Below are positions 17,094-27,378 of a stretch of DNA of 64,000 nucleotides, piece by piece. Below the pieces are notes generated by a model. It searched no databases. It had not been told where the DNA came from and saw nothing but the letters and a program-made list of their open reading frames with translations. Each line of letters begins with the position of its first letter. Position 1 is the stretch's first letter. The position numbers and the translations under genes were made by a program. Source of the stretch: Pseudomonas resinovorans NBRC 106553 (GTDB taxonomy: Bacteria > Pseudomonadota > Gammaproteobacteria > Pseudomonadales > Pseudomonadaceae); assembly GCF_000412695.1 (NCBI RefSeq), contig NC_021499.1, positions 5,022,001-5,086,000 of the forward strand, read 5' to 3'.

Positions 17094-18197
17094 TTACTCC
17101 TTGGCCAGCATCTTCACCGAACGGTTGGCGCGGTCCACCGGACGCACCTGCTGGCCTTCGCGCAGCACCTGGACGCCGGCGGCCACCACCCAATCGTCGG
17201 GCTTGAGGCCTTCGAGCACCGGCACGCGGTCCTCGCCGTAGGGGCCGACGCGAACCAGGCGGCGCTTGAGCGTGGAATCCTTGGGATCGACCACCCAGAC
17301 ATAGGGCTGGCCGGCCTCGGCGGTCAGCGCCGAAAGGGGTACGGACAGGGGCACCGACGCGTTGTTGCGGATGAACACCCGGGCGCTCTGGCCCAGCTCC
17401 GCAGGCACCTTGCCCTCGTCGAAGGCGACCCGTGCGGCGAAGGTGCGCGATTGCGGATCGGCGGCCGGCGACAGCTCGCGGATGCGCGCCGGGAAACGCT
17501 GGTCAGGCAGCGACCAGAGTTCCACCGCCACCTCCTGGCCCACCTTGAAACGGTCGATGGCGTGTTCCGGCAGGCTGATCAGTACTTCGCGGTCGCCGTC
17601 GGCGGCCAGGGTGAAGATGGTCTGGCCGGCGGCCACCACCTGCCCCACCTCGGCGCGGCGGCTGGCGATCACGCCGTCCAGGGACGCCCGCAGCACGCTG
17701 TAGGCGGCCTGGTTGCTGGCGACATTGAACTCGGCCTTGATCTGCTTCACCCGCGCCGCGCCCGCGCGGTACTGGTTCTCCACGGTGTCGTACTGGGAGT
17801 GGCTGATCATCTGGCGGTCCAGCAGGGTGCGGTAGCGGTCGCGCTCGGCCTGCACCAGCTTGAGGTTGGCCTCGGCGGCGGCCACCTGGGCACGGGACGC
17901 TTCCAGCTGCAGGCGCACGTCCTGCGGGTCGAGCTCGGCCAGGGGCTGGTCCTTCTTCACGCGGGCGCCGATGTCCACCAGGCGTCGGGAAACCTTGCCG
18001 CCTATCCGGAAGGCCAGCTCGGGCTCGTAGCGTGCCCGCACCTCTCCCGGGAAGGTATCCACCGCATCCGCCGCAGGCTCCGGCTGCACCACCATCGCGG
18101 GCCGCGCGGCCTGGTGCACCGGTTCGCTATTACCGCAAGCCACCAGCAGGAGGGAAAGGGAAAGGGGAAGAGCGAGGGGCAAGGCATGGCGAAACAT
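17094..18197 (-). CDS. mexJ: RND efflux periplasmic adaptor MexJ
   Basis: A 367-residue membrane-fusion protein of the HlyD/AcrA family. The start is MFRHALPLALPL at ATG 18197, with AAAGG nine bases upstream. The signal ends in a lipobox (LLVAC, Cys21), so the mature protein should be a periplasmic lipoprotein. A barrel-sandwich/lipoyl half-motif follows (GGKVSRRLVDIGARVKKDQP), then a helical hairpin (residues ~85-165), the second lipoyl half and the beta-barrel. It links the MexK pump to an outer-membrane channel. It is the first gene of the mexJK operon and is divergent from the repressor gene mexL. Confidence 0.93.
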   Translation of the reverse strand: MFRHALPLALPLSLSLLLVACGNSEPVHQAARPAMVVQPEPAADAVDTFPGEVRARYEPELAFRIGGKVSRRLVDIGARVKKDQPLAELDPQDVRLQLEASRAQVAAAEANLKLVQAERDRYRTLLDRQMISHSQYDTVENQYRAGAARVKQIKAEFNVASNQAAYSVLRASLDGVIASRRAEVGQVVAAGQTIFTLAADGDREVLISLPEHAIDRFKVGQEVAVELWSLPDQRFPARIRELSPAADPQSRTFAARVAFDEGKVPAELGQSARVFIRNNASVPLSVPLSALTAEAGQPYVWVVDPKDSTLKRRLVRVGPYGEDRVPVLEGLKPDDWVVAAGVQVLREGQQVRPVDRANRSVKMLAKE

Positions 18198-18229
18198 GAT
18201 GAATGACCTTTCGCGAAGAGCGGTTTGAA

Positions 18230-18253
18230 TATTTATACTGCGGGGTATAGTAA
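18230..18253. promoter_or_regulatory. candidate MexL operator / mexJK promoter region
   Basis: The 92-base mexJ-mexL gap is strongly AT-rich. It contains the inverted repeat TATAC-N6-GTATA (18234-18249) within TTTATACTGCGGGGTATAGTAAA. MexL of P. aeruginosa binds this intergenic region and represses both mexJK and itself; that this palindrome is its site here is inference. Confidence 0.5.
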
Positions 18254-18289
18254 AAATAGCAAACTCACCAGTCCAGTATTTAAAGAGAA

Positions 18290-18925
18290 ATGTCTGACAA
18301 TTCTTTTCCGACCAGCGGCCCGGGCCGCCCAAAAGACCTCGCGAAGCGAAAGGCGATTCTCGAAGCCGCGAAGAACCTGTTCCTGAGCAAGGGTTACGAC
18401 GGTTGCAGCATGGACGCCATCGCCACCGAGGCCGGCGTTTCCAAGCTGACCGTGTACAGCCATTTCACCGACAAGGAGACGCTGTTCTGTGCGGCGGTGA
18501 AGGCCAAGTGCGAGGAGCAGATGCCGGAGCTGCTGTTCGAGCTACCGGCGGGCGCCAGCATCGAGAGCGTGCTGCTGAACGTTGGCGAGAACTTTCAGCG
18601 GCTGATCAACAGCCAGGAATCCCTGGAGCTGCACCGGGTCATGGTGGCCACGGCCAGCCAGGACCCGAAGCTGGCGCGCCTGTTCTACGAAGCGGGGCCG
18701 CTGCAGCTGCTGCAAGAGATGACGGGCCTGCTGACCCAGGCCAACCAGGCCGGCAAGCTGCGCATCGAGGTGCCGGTGAATGCCGCCGAGCACTTCTTCT
18801 GCCTGATCAAGGGCGGCCACAATTTCCGCATGCTGATCGGTTGCTGCACACCCCAGGATGACCAGGAAAACGAGCAGCACGTACGGGAAGTGGTGGAACT
18901 GTTCATCAGGGCGTACGCGCCCTGA
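18290..18925 (+). CDS. mexL: TetR-family repressor MexL
   Basis: A 211-residue TetR-family regulator (MexL of P. aeruginosa is about 212). The DNA-binding domain covers residues ~18-66, with the helix-turn-helix TEAGVSKLTVYSHFTDKETLF. The N-terminus has the SGPGRPKD segment typical of this subgroup. It is divergent from mexJK with an AT-rich operator-like spacer, and its stop lies 41 bases from the convergent rsmJ stop. It is expected to repress mexJK and itself and to release DNA on binding a pump substrate. Confidence 0.92.
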   Translation: MSDNSFPTSGPGRPKDLAKRKAILEAAKNLFLSKGYDGCSMDAIATEAGVSKLTVYSHFTDKETLFCAAVKAKCEEQMPELLFELPAGASIESVLLNVGENFQRLINSQESLELHRVMVATASQDPKLARLFYEAGPLQLLQEMTGLLTQANQAGKLRIEVPVNAAEHFFCLIKGGHNFRMLIGCCTPQDDQENEQHVREVVELFIRAYAP

Positions 18926-18966
18926 TGACGGCCGGGTAGTGTCCTCGCCGCCAGCGCCGGGGGCGC

Positions 18967-19740
18967 TCAGCTCCCCAGTTTCTTCTTCGGATAGATGTCG
19001 TAGCGGCTGGACTTGCCTTCCAGCGCATAGCTCGGCTTGGCGCCTTCGATGATCGGCGCCTTGCGCGGGCGCTTGACCACCACCCGGTGGCTGGCCAGGG
19101 CCAGGGCGGCCTCCAGCAACGCCGGGGCATCCTGGTCATCGCCCACCAATGGGCGGAACAGGCGCATCTCCTTCTTCACCAGGGCGCTCTTGTCCCGGTG
19201 CGGGAACATCGGGTCGAGGTAGACCACCTGGGGCGCCTCGCCCTGCCACTGGCGCATCAGCTCGATGGCGTTACCCTGCAGCAGGCGCATGCGCGCGACA
19301 ATGGCGGCGGTTTCCAGGTCATGGCTGCCACGGGCCAGGCCATCCTCCAGCAGCGCGGCGATCAGCGGCTGGCGTTCGATCAGGGTCATCTCGCAGCCCA
19401 GGCTGGCAAGGACGAAGGCATCGCGCCCAAGTCCCGCCGTGGCATCCAGCACGGACGGGCGGATACCGGATGCCACGCCGACCGCCTTGGCGATCATCTG
19501 CCCGCTGCCGCCGCCGAACTTGCGCCGGTGCGCGGCCGCGCCCTCGACGAAATCCACCCGCACCGGCCCCGGCGAATCAAGCCCCAGCTGCAGCAGCTGC
19601 AAGCCGTCCCCGCCCAGTTGCAGGGCGAAGTCCGCCTCGCCGTCGCGGGCCAGCCCCAGGCGCGCGGCCCAGGCCTCCAGCGCCTCGGCAAAGCCCGGCT
19701 CGAGGGCCTCGGCCCTCACCCTGACAGATTCTTCACTCAT
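18967..19740 (-). CDS. rsmJ: 16S rRNA (guanine-1516-N2) methyltransferase RsmJ
   Basis: A 257-residue SAM-dependent methyltransferase that modifies G1516 of 16S rRNA. The start [13 protein letters not shown] is at ATG 19740; an upstream in-frame start exists but would add an unrelated tail. The SAM-binding motif [13 protein letters not shown] lies near residues 107-119, with the catalytic/target motif [13 protein letters not shown] near 176-188. The C-terminal half carries [16 protein letters not shown], characteristic of the RsmJ/YhiQ family. It is the last gene of a long minus-strand block and is convergent with mexL. Confidence 0.93.
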   Translation of the reverse strand: MSEESVRVRAEALEPGFAEALEAWAARLGLARDGEADFALQLGGDGLQLLQLGLDSPGPVRVDFVEGAAAHRRKFGGGSGQMIAKAVGVASGIRPSVLDATAGLGRDAFVLASLGCEMTLIERQPLIAALLEDGLARGSHDLETAAIVARMRLLQGNAIELMRQWQGEAPQVVYLDPMFPHRDKSALVKKEMRLFRPLVGDDQDAPALLEAALALASHRVVVKRPRKAPIIEGAKPSYALEGKSSRYDIYPKKKLGS

Positions 19741-19809
19741 GGACCCACACGCCTGACCGGAAAAAACCCGCGCATTCTGCCAGAGCCGCGCCGCCAATTC
19801 GCGCCCCCA

Positions 19810-20502
19810 TCAGCGACAGAGGCGCCAGCGGCCCATGTCCACATGGAAATGGTCGCGGTGGGCGGCGTTGTAATCCGGGCCGAGGGTGACGCTGAAGTGT
19901 GTGCAGGCGGCGTCCCGCACCAGGCGCAGGAAACGCGCCTCGGCGCCCTCCCCGTCCCAATGCCGCGCCACGCTGATGCGCCGACCGTCGGCCAGGCGGA
20001 AGCCGGCGATGTCCAGCGCGTTGGCCGACGCATGCTGGCTGCGGCGCTGGCTGCCGCCGATGCTGCGGCAGGCAAAGCTGCCCAGATGGTCGATGGCCGT
20101 CACCGGCTGGCCGAACACCTCCCGCGCGGCGGGCTGCAGGCCATGCCACTCGAACAGGGCGAAGGCCACCGCCAGTTCGCAGGTGGCGACGAAGCTGCTG
20201 CTGAAGGCCAGCTCCGAACTGCTGATGCGCACGCTGTTGGCTATCGGGCAACCGGCCACCGGTGAGCTGTCCGGCACGGCCACCTGGTGCAGGGACGAGC
20301 TGGCCAGCGCCTGTCGACAGAGCGCGGGATCGCGCCGCAGGCGCGCCAGCTTGAAGCGGGTCACCCAGTTCGGTGCCTCGGCCACGTCCAGCGGCGCCCA
20401 GGGATTCCAGCGCGGCGGCAATTGCAGCCGCCACTCCCGCTCCAGGACCGTCGCCAACAGCAGCAGCGCCAGCCCTGTGAGGCCCAGGAAGACTCGCCGC
20501 AA
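19810..20502 (-). CDS. extensin-like C-terminal domain protein
   Basis: A 230-residue protein with one N-terminal membrane segment (residues 5-20, FLGLTGLALLLLATVL) and an extensin-like C-terminal domain. This fold is related to D,D-peptidases; conserved histidines and acids appear as QHASANALDI and AHRDHFHVDMG. The domain appears bacterial and probably acts in the periplasm. The likely start is TTG at 20502: a GAGG site lies six bases upstream and the preceding gene ends only seven bases before. No experimentally known role comes to mind; cell-wall processing is a guess from the fold. Confidence 0.85.
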   Translation of the reverse strand: MRRVFLGLTGLALLLLATVLEREWRLQLPPRWNPWAPLDVAEAPNWVTRFKLARLRRDPALCRQALASSSLHQVAVPDSSPVAGCPIANSVRISSSELAFSSSFVATCELAVAFALFEWHGLQPAAREVFGQPVTAIDHLGSFACRSIGGSQRRSQHASANALDIAGFRLADGRRISVARHWDGEGAEARFLRLVRDAACTHFSVTLGPDYNAAHRDHFHVDMGRWRLCR

Positions 20503-20509
20503 AACTGCC

Positions 20510-21334
20510 TCAGCGGAACAGGTCGTTGATACGGTCGAAGGGCATGGCCTGCCCCATGGCCGCCAAGTCGCCCTGGCTCAGCGCCCGCGCCGCCTGGAAG
20601 AAGGCGCCATAGGCCACCCGCGCGAGGTTGGAGCCGACGCTGACCCGCTTGACCCCGAGCTCGGCCAGTTCCTCGAGCCCCAGCCGCAGGTTGGGCGAGC
20701 CCACCAGCACGTTCACCGGCCGCGGCGCCACGGCGTGCACCACTTCGCTGATCTGTTCGCGGGTGGTCAGGCCCGGCGCGTAGAGCACATCGGCGCCGGC
20801 CTCGGCATAGGCCACCAGGCGGCGCAGGGTATCGTCCAGGTCGGGCCGACCATGGAGGAAGTTCTCCGCCCGCGCCGCCAGGGTGAAGGGGAAGCCCAGC
20901 CCGCGAGCCGCCTCCACCGCTGCGCGGATGCGCTCCACAGACAGTTCCAGGGAGTAGATCGGCTCATCGGCGCGGCCACTGGCGTCTTCGATCGAGCCTC
21001 CGACGAGGCCGACGGCGGCGGCCGCACGGATGGTCGCCGCGCAGTCCTCGGGGCGGTCGCCATAGCCGTTCTCCAGGTCTGCCACCACCGGCAAGGGGGT
21101 CGCCTCGACTATGTCGCGGGCGTTGGCCAGGGCCTCGTCACGGGAGACATTGCCTTCGGCGTCGCGGCGACCCAGGGCGAACGCCAGGCCCGCACTGGTG
21201 GTGGCCAGGGCGGAAAAGCCCAGATGGGCGAGCATCTTGGCCGAGCCGGCATCCCAGGGATTGGGCAGGACGAACAGGCCGGGGGTGCGGTGCAGGGCGG
21301 CGAAGGCTTCGCCACGTTGCGCTTGGGAAGTCAT
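20510..21334 (-). CDS. isocitrate lyase/PEP mutase family protein
   Basis: A 274-residue TIM-barrel enzyme (start MTSQAQRGEAF at ATG 21334 with GGAG upstream; an ATG at 21352 would add six residues). It carries the family landmarks NPWDAGSA, VVADLENGYGD (metal-binding Asp/Glu region) and GGSIEDASG. The fuller signature of true isocitrate lyases or 2-methylisocitrate lyases (KKCGH) is absent, so it belongs with the oxaloacetate-hydrolase / carboxyvinyl-phosphonate mutase-like branch. The substrate is unknown. It lies directly upstream of the extensin-like gene and may be cotranscribed with it. Confidence 0.87.
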   Translation of the reverse strand: MTSQAQRGEAFAALHRTPGLFVLPNPWDAGSAKMLAHLGFSALATTSAGLAFALGRRDAEGNVSRDEALANARDIVEATPLPVVADLENGYGDRPEDCAATIRAAAAVGLVGGSIEDASGRADEPIYSLELSVERIRAAVEAARGLGFPFTLAARAENFLHGRPDLDDTLRRLVAYAEAGADVLYAPGLTTREQISEVVHAVAPRPVNVLVGSPNLRLGLEELAELGVKRVSVGSNLARVAYGAFFQAARALSQGDLAAMGQAMPFDRINDLFR

Positions 21335-21387
21335 GGCAGGCTCCGGTTCCATGGGCAGAGGCTCTAGCCTAGCCCAGGCCTACCTTC

Positions 21388-21439
21388 GTAGGAGCGAACT
21401 CTGCTCGCGAACCGCTTCGCGAGCAGAGCTCGCTCCTAC
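21388..21439. repeat. palindromic intergenic repeat, GTAGGAGCGA family
   Basis: A near-perfect 52-base palindrome: GTAGGAGCGA-CTCTGCTCGCGAA on the left and its complement ending TCGCTCCTAC on the right. It sits between the PEP mutase-like and DUF72 genes. Shorter relatives lie at 30547-30571, 32340-32380 and 56354-56451. Confidence 0.85.
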
Positions 21440-21453
21440 AGGGCATACCGTTC

Positions 21454-22308
21454 TCAGAGCAGGCCGAGCTGCTCCGCTGGCGGTGGCGGTACATCCAGCT
21501 CCGGCAATCCCGGCAGGCGCTCGCGCAGCGAGGTGTGGAAGCGCAGGGCCTGGGCAGCGGCCAGGTGATTGTCCGGGGTATGCAGGAAGACGCTGGGGGT
21601 CAGGCCCTGCTCGATCCAGCCGGCCACCTTGTCCAGCCAGGGTTCGAGGAAGGCCTGGTTGGCGTCCAGGTCCGGCCCGCCGATGAAGCGCACCTGCGGG
21701 CTGGCGCTGAAAGCCGCGGGGCGCACCGGCACCCGGGGCTTCTTCGATTGCGCATGGAGCACCGCCGGGTCTCGCGACGTGCAGGCGAACAGTGCCCGAG
21801 AGTCCAGGCAGATACGCTCCACCCCGCGCTCCTGCAACAGCCGATTGAGCGCCCGTTCGGCATCACTCTTGTCGAAGAACGCCGGGTTGCGCACTTCCAC
21901 GGCAACGCTCTGTTGACTGAACTCATCCAGCCAGGCCGCCAGCTCGCCCAGTCGGGCGGGTCCGAACGCCGCCGGCAGCTGCAGCCAGAGCGGCGCCAGG
22001 CGCTCAGCCAACGGCGCAAGCAACTGGAGAAAGGCGGCGGTGGCATCGACCTGCTCGCGCAGGTCGCCTTCGTGGCTGATGTCGCGCGGTACCTTGGCGC
22101 AGAAGCGGAAGCCGTCCGGCATGGTCCGCGCCCAACGCTGCAAGGTCTCGACGGAAGGCCGGGCGTAGAAGGTGGTGTTGCCTTCCACGGCGTTGAACAC
22201 CCGGCAGTAGTGCTCGAGGGTGTCGGCGGGACGCAGGTCGGCGGGATAGAAGCTGCCGCGCCAGGCCGGCTCGTTCCAGGACGGGCAGCCGAGGTGATAG
22301 GGAAGCAT
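21454..22308 (-). CDS. DUF72 family protein
   Basis: A 284-residue protein of the DUF72 (YecE-like) family with a TIM-barrel-like fold. Landmarks are LGCPSWNEPAWRGSFYP at the N-terminus, EGNTTFYARPS near 42-52, FCAKVPRDISHEG near 69-81 and VAVEVRNPAFF near 134. Its ATG overlaps the stop of the upstream 114-residue gene by one base (TGATG), so the two are translationally coupled. The biochemical role of DUF72 is not established to my knowledge. Confidence 0.9.
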   Translation of the reverse strand: MLPYHLGCPSWNEPAWRGSFYPADLRPADTLEHYCRVFNAVEGNTTFYARPSVETLQRWARTMPDGFRFCAKVPRDISHEGDLREQVDATAAFLQLLAPLAERLAPLWLQLPAAFGPARLGELAAWLDEFSQQSVAVEVRNPAFFDKSDAERALNRLLQERGVERICLDSRALFACTSRDPAVLHAQSKKPRVPVRPAAFSASPQVRFIGGPDLDANQAFLEPWLDKVAGWIEQGLTPSVFLHTPDNHLAAAQALRFHTSLRERLPGLPELDVPPPPAEQLGLL

Positions 22309-22652
22309 CAGGCGTAGAGGTCGAGGCCGAGGACTTCGGGGGCGTCGTAGTCGGCAACGAACTGGGCGGTGGTGCTGTAGCTGGCGATGGCCTGGGCCGC
22401 GCGATTGCTGATGCTGCGTTGCTGCTGGATCAGGTCCTGCGGACGCACCGGCAGGCTGTCGCCGGAGGCATTGCCGGCCTGCACCCGACGGGGCTGAGGG
22501 GCCTGCTCGAAACCCTGGGTGGACGACGGCGTACCCGGCTGCTCGCGGCGCGCCTCGGCCTCGCGCTGGATCTCGCGGAAAGGCGTGACCGCGCTGCCCT
22601 GACGGGGGCTGCGTTCCAGCGGATAGGAAGAGGTGAAGCCGTCGATGCGCAT
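22308..22652 (-). CDS. hypothetical protein, mostly disordered
   Basis: A 114-residue protein that is low in hydrophobic residues and rich in Gln, Arg, Pro and Ser through residues 10-75, so likely disordered. A more ordered C-terminal tail (AAQAIASYSTTAQF... VLGLDLYA) may form one helix and a short motif. It has no signal peptide or membrane segment. It overlaps the DUF72 gene start by one base. From memory a similar short gene occurs at this place in P. aeruginosa, which supports coding, but the function is unknown. Confidence 0.72.
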   Translation of the reverse strand: MRIDGFTSSYPLERSPRQGSAVTPFREIQREAEARREQPGTPSSTQGFEQAPQPRRVQAGNASGDSLPVRPQDLIQQQRSISNRAAQAIASYSTTAQFVADYDAPEVLGLDLYA

Positions 22653-22753
22653 CGGTTACTGCTCGGCAGTGCTGGCATTTCGAGATGATTGCCGCCGGAC
22701 TCTAGCCGTCCGGCCCCGGCTTGGCAATCCGGGGCCTAGGGATCAGGACGATT

Positions 22754-23434
22754 CTACTGCGGCGCCTTGGGTGTGGCGACGTTGTCGCGCAGGTAGACCG
22801 GTTGCGCCTGATCGGCGGCCAGGCCCTCGCCGCGGGCCCAGGCGAAGCGGGCCAGGGTCAGCAGGTCTTCGGCGTGGGGCAGCAGGGCCGGCGATTGACC
22901 GCTGACCTGCACCGGAATCCGCGCGGCGAAGGTGCCCCAGCCGGTACCGGCGCCGTACCAGTCGCCACTGGCGTCTCGGGGCAGCTGGGCCTGCTCCGGC
23001 GGCAGCACCGCTTCCACGCCGGCCAGGCGCATTTCGCCGGCCTCCAGGCGGTAGCAGCCCCAGTAGACCTCGTCCATGCGTGCGTCGATGGCCGATGCCA
23101 CCTGCTGGGCGCCCTGCTCGCGGTGGGCGCGCTGGGCCAGCACGGCCAGGTCGGACACCGGCAGCACCGGACGATCCAGGGCGAAGGCCAGGCCCTGCAC
23201 GACACCGATGGCGATGCGCACGCCGGTGAAGGCGCCGGGGCCTCGGCCGAAGGCAATGGCATCCACCGCCGCCAGGGGCACACCGGCGTCGCCCAGCAGG
23301 GTCTGGATCATCGGCAGCAGACGCTGGGCGTGCAGGCGCGGGATCACCTCGTAGTGACTGAGCACCTTGCCGTCATGCAGCAGGGCGACGGAGCAGGCTT
23401 CGGTGGCGGTATCCAGGGCCAGCAGAGTGGTCAT
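22754..23434 (-). CDS. tsaB: tRNA t6A37 biosynthesis protein TsaB
   Basis: A 226-residue ASKHA-fold protein that partners TsaD and TsaE in making N6-threonylcarbamoyl-adenosine at tRNA position 37. It starts MTTLLALDTATEACSVAL, the family's conserved opening. The signature GRGPGAFTGVRIAIG lies near residues 63-77, followed by SDLAVLAQ and the Asp-rich segment DARMDEVYWG. The length matches TsaB (about 230). It is followed by a repeat-rich 296-base gap on the adk side. Confidence 0.95.
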   Translation of the reverse strand: MTTLLALDTATEACSVALLHDGKVLSHYEVIPRLHAQRLLPMIQTLLGDAGVPLAAVDAIAFGRGPGAFTGVRIAIGVVQGLAFALDRPVLPVSDLAVLAQRAHREQGAQQVASAIDARMDEVYWGCYRLEAGEMRLAGVEAVLPPEQAQLPRDASGDWYGAGTGWGTFAARIPVQVSGQSPALLPHAEDLLTLARFAWARGEGLAADQAQPVYLRDNVATPKAPQ

Positions 23435-23516
23435 CGAGAGGTCCAGGCGGTGGAAAAAAGGCGGGCATTATAAACGGTTCTGCGGGGATTGCCGGGGTGT
23501 TGGCTCATACCTGAAC

Positions 23517-23541
23517 AACCCTCTCCCTGAAGAGGAGAGAT
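23517..23541. repeat. fragment of the CCCTCTCCC repeat family
   Basis: A short hairpin (CCCTCTCCCT / AGGAGAGA) resembling one arm of the longer copies at 30431, 51611 and 54651. It is adjacent to the palindromic repeat at 23552. Confidence 0.6.
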
Positions 23542-23551
23542 AGGACTGAAT

Positions 23552-23638
23552 CGTAGGTTGGTGCAGAGCGAAGCGAAGCCCAACGATTCCGGATCACCAT
23601 CGCTACGTTGGGCTTCGCGCAGCTCTGCCCAACCTACG
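23552..23638. repeat. palindromic intergenic repeat, GTAGGTTGG variant
   Basis: The outer arms CGTAGGTTGG / CCAACCTACG and inner arms GCAGAGC / GCTCTGC and GAAGCCCAACG / CGTTGGGCTTC form a long imperfect hairpin in the tsaB-adk gap. Apart from this repeat, the CCCTCTCCC fragment and the adk terminator, I see nothing else in the gap. Confidence 0.85.
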
Positions 23639-23685
23639 GCTATTCGCGCAGCCAAACCCAACAGGGACCCTCGCCCTCCAGAAAC

Positions 23686-23713
23686 ACCAACGGCCCGCAA
23701 GCGGGCCGTTGGT
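23686..23713 (-). terminator. adk terminator hairpin
   Basis: A 13-bp perfect stem (ACCAACGGCCCGC / GCGGGCCGTTGGT), 17 bases past the adk stop on the minus strand. The downstream T-richness is weak (TGTTTC). Confidence 0.7.
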
Positions 23714-23730
23714 CAGGTACAGGCGATCAC

Positions 23731-24438
<708 letters not shown>

Positions 24439-24539
24439 TCAGAATAGGTTTCGGCGTCGCTGACGGGCCAAAAAGGACGTTCAAGATACACAGCGCCCCT
24501 ATAGCGCACAAGACGCCGGAAGTACGGGGGAAACCGGCC

Positions 24540-27176
24540 TCATCCGGTGTTCCGGAGACCCGCCGCGATGCCCGCCACGCTCACCAGCAGGGCCTGTTCC
24601 AGAGGGCCTTCGACATGCTGCTCACTGCGCCTGGAACGGGCCAGGAGCTCGGTCTGGAGCAGGTGCAGCGGGTCCAGGTAGGTATTGCGCACGCTGATGG
24701 CCTCGCGGGTCTCCGGACTCGCCGCCAGCAGTTCGGACTGGCCGGTCAGAGCCAGTACCGAGGCGCACGCCTGCGACAATAGGTCGCGCAATTGCACACC
24801 CAGTGGCTCCAGCTCTTCGGGCACCAGCCGTTCGTCATAGAGCGCGGCGATATTGGCGTCGGCCTTGGCCAGGACCATTTCCAGCATGTCGATGCGCGTG
24901 GCGAAGAACGGCCAGTGTTCGCGCATCCGCGCCAGCAGGCGGGTTTCACCGCGCTGGGTGGCATTGGCCAGTGCCGCCTCCCAGCCCAGCCAGGCCGGCA
25001 GCATCAGGCGGGTCTGGGTCCAGGCGAAGATCCAGGGGATCGCCCGCAGGCTCTCCACGCCACCGGCACGGCGCTTGGCCGGTCGACTGCCGAGCGGCAG
25101 CCGGCCGAGCTCCTGCTCGGGGGTGGCCTGGCGGAAGTAGTCGACGAACTGCGGGTGCTCGCGCACCACGGCGCGATAGGCGGCCACGCCGTCGGCGGCG
25201 AGGCGGTCCATGGCCGCGCGCCAGGCCGGCTCGGGCTCCGGAGGCGGCATCAGGGTGGCTTCCAGCACGGCCGCCAGGTAGGTGTTGAGGTTCTGCTCGG
25301 CGATGCCCGGCAGGCCGAACTTGAAGCGGATCATCTCGCCCTGCTCGGTGGTGCGGAAACGTCCCGCCACCGACCCCGGCGGTTGCGACAGGATGGCCGC
25401 GTGGGCCGGGCCGCCGCCGCGCCCCACGGTGCCGCCGCGACCATGGAACAGCAGCAGTTCCACCTGGTGCGCGCGGCACACCTCCACCAGCTGTTCCTGG
25501 GCGCGGTACTGGGCCCAGGCGGCGGCCACGGTGCCTGCGTCCTTGGCCGAGTCGGAGTAGCCGATCATCACTTCCTGCGGGCCGTGCAACCGCGCGCGGT
25601 AGCCCGGCAGGCCGAGCAGGCGGTCGATGGCGGGGGCGGCGTTGTCCAGGTCGGCCAGGGTTTCAAAGAGTGGCACCACATGGATCGGGCGTTGCAACCC
25701 GGCTTCCTTGAGCAGCAGTTGCACCGCCAGCACGTCCGAGGGCGCACCGGCCATGGAAATCACATAGGAGCCGAGGGAAGCGGCCGGCGCGTTGGCCACC
25801 ACCTTGCAGGTCGCTAGCACTTCGGCGGTGTCGGCCGAGGGCCGGTAGTGCGGCGGCAGCAAGGGCCGGCGATTGTCCAGTTCGCGCTGGAGGAAGGTCA
25901 GGCGCTGCTCCTCGCTCCACTGGGCGTAGTTGCCCAGGCCCAGGTAGTCGGTGATCTCGTCCAGGGCGGCGGCATGGCGCGCGGAGTCCTGGCGGATGTC
26001 CAGGCGCACCAGGAACAGCCCGAAGGTGGCGGCGCGGCGCAGGCAATCGAGCAGCGCGCCGTCGGCGATCACGCCCATGCCGCAGGCGTGCAGCGAGTGG
26101 TAGCAGAGCTCCAGGGGTTCCAGCAGCTGGGTGTTGTCGTGGAGCACCTCGGCGCAGGGCGGGACATCGGCGTCCAACGCAGATTCGGCCCAGGTGCGAG
26201 TGGCCCGCAGGCGGTCCCGCAGCTGCTTGAGCAGCGCCCGGTAGGGCTCCGGGTGAACGCCCACGCGCACCCGCAGCTCGTCGCTGGCCTGCTGCATGGA
26301 CAGCTCGGCGGCCAGGTGGTCGACATCGCGCAGGTAGAGGTCGGCGGCCATCCAGCGCGCCAGCAACAGCACCTGGCGGCTGATGGCGGCGGTGACATTG
26401 GGGTTGCCGTCACGGTCGCCGCCCATCCAGGAGGCGAAGCGCAAGGGCGCGGCGGTCAGCGGCAAGCGCAGGCCGGTGGCCGCGTGCAAGGCCTGGTCGA
26501 CATGCCGCAACACGTTGGGCAGCGCCTGCCAGAGGGAATGCTCGATCACCGCGAAGCCCCACTTCGCCTCGTCCAGCGGGGTCGGCCGAATACGGCGGAT
26601 CTCCTCGGTGTGCCAGGCCTCGGCGATCAGCCGCAGGAGGCGCAGGCGCACCGCGTCACGCTCGGCCGCGCTGAGGTCGGCGTGATCCTGGGCGGCCAGT
26701 TGGGCGGCCATGGCGTCGTACTTCTGGATCAGGGTCCGACGGGCGACTTCGGTGGGGTGGGCGGTCAGTACCAGCTCGATTTCCAGCCGCCCGAGCTGGC
26801 GGGCCAGCTGTTCCGGGCCATGGCCGGCGGCCAGCAGGCGTTGCAGCAGGTTATCCAGCACGCGGTCCTCGAAGGGCTGCGGCTCATCCGGGCCGCGGCG
26901 GCGGATGCGGTGGTACTGCTCGGCGATGTTGGCCAGGTTGAGGAACTGGTTGAAGGCGCGGGCCACCGGCAGCAGCTCGTCGTCGCTGAGCCCGTCGAGG
27001 GTCTCGTTGAGCTGGCGTTCGCCCTGCGCGGAGCCCTGGCGGGCGGCCTTGGCGCCCTTGCGGATGCGTTCGATCTTGTCCAGGAAGGCCTCGCCCAGCT
27101 GGGCGCGGATGGTGTCGCCGAGCAACTCGCCGAGCAGGTGGACGTCCTCGCGCAGACGCGCATCTATTTCGGCCAT
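24540..27176 (-). CDS. ppc: phosphoenolpyruvate carboxylase
   Basis: An 878-residue anaplerotic enzyme forming oxaloacetate from phosphoenolpyruvate and bicarbonate. The catalytic histidine lies in [12 protein letters not shown] (His140, equivalent to E. coli His138). Other landmarks are the glycine-rich [14 protein letters not shown] and the motif [10 protein letters not shown]. The C-terminus ends in GLRNTG, the conserved allosteric/active-site tail. The length is typical (883 in E. coli). A 161-base gap separates it from adk, so it probably has its own transcript or a long untranslated link. Confidence 0.97.
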   Translation of the reverse strand: MAEIDARLREDVHLLGELLGDTIRAQLGEAFLDKIERIRKGAKAARQGSAQGERQLNETLDGLSDDELLPVARAFNQFLNLANIAEQYHRIRRRGPDEPQPFEDRVLDNLLQRLLAAGHGPEQLARQLGRLEIELVLTAHPTEVARRTLIQKYDAMAAQLAAQDHADLSAAERDAVRLRLLRLIAEAWHTEEIRRIRPTPLDEAKWGFAVIEHSLWQALPNVLRHVDQALHAATGLRLPLTAAPLRFASWMGGDRDGNPNVTAAISRQVLLLARWMAADLYLRDVDHLAAELSMQQASDELRVRVGVHPEPYRALLKQLRDRLRATRTWAESALDADVPPCAEVLHDNTQLLEPLELCYHSLHACGMGVIADGALLDCLRRAATFGLFLVRLDIRQDSARHAAALDEITDYLGLGNYAQWSEEQRLTFLQRELDNRRPLLPPHYRPSADTAEVLATCKVVANAPAASLGSYVISMAGAPSDVLAVQLLLKEAGLQRPIHVVPLFETLADLDNAAPAIDRLLGLPGYRARLHGPQEVMIGYSDSAKDAGTVAAAWAQYRAQEQLVEVCRAHQVELLLFHGRGGTVGRGGGPAHAAILSQPPGSVAGRFRTTEQGEMIRFKFGLPGIAEQNLNTYLAAVLEATLMPPPEPEPAWRAAMDRLAADGVAAYRAVVREHPQFVDYFRQATPEQELGRLPLGSRPAKRRAGGVESLRAIPWIFAWTQTRLMLPAWLGWEAALANATQRGETRLLARMREHWPFFATRIDMLEMVLAKADANIAALYDERLVPEELEPLGVQLRDLLSQACASVLALTGQSELLAASPETREAISVRNTYLDPLHLLQTELLARSRRSEQHVEGPLEQALLVSVAGIAAGLRNTG

Positions 27177-27378
27177 GGCACTTCCTCCGTGATGGGAATC
27201 GACCCCCAGATTGCCGAGGGCGCCATCCAGTTACAAGGGTGCGACGAACGGTGTATCCCGCCCCACCCGCAAGCTAGTCTGAAGATTAGCCGCCATCACG
27301 AATGACGACTCCCGGGCAGCGAAGACCGCCCGGTGCTTCGAGCCACCCACCACCACGTGGGAAGAGGATGAGGTGTCT

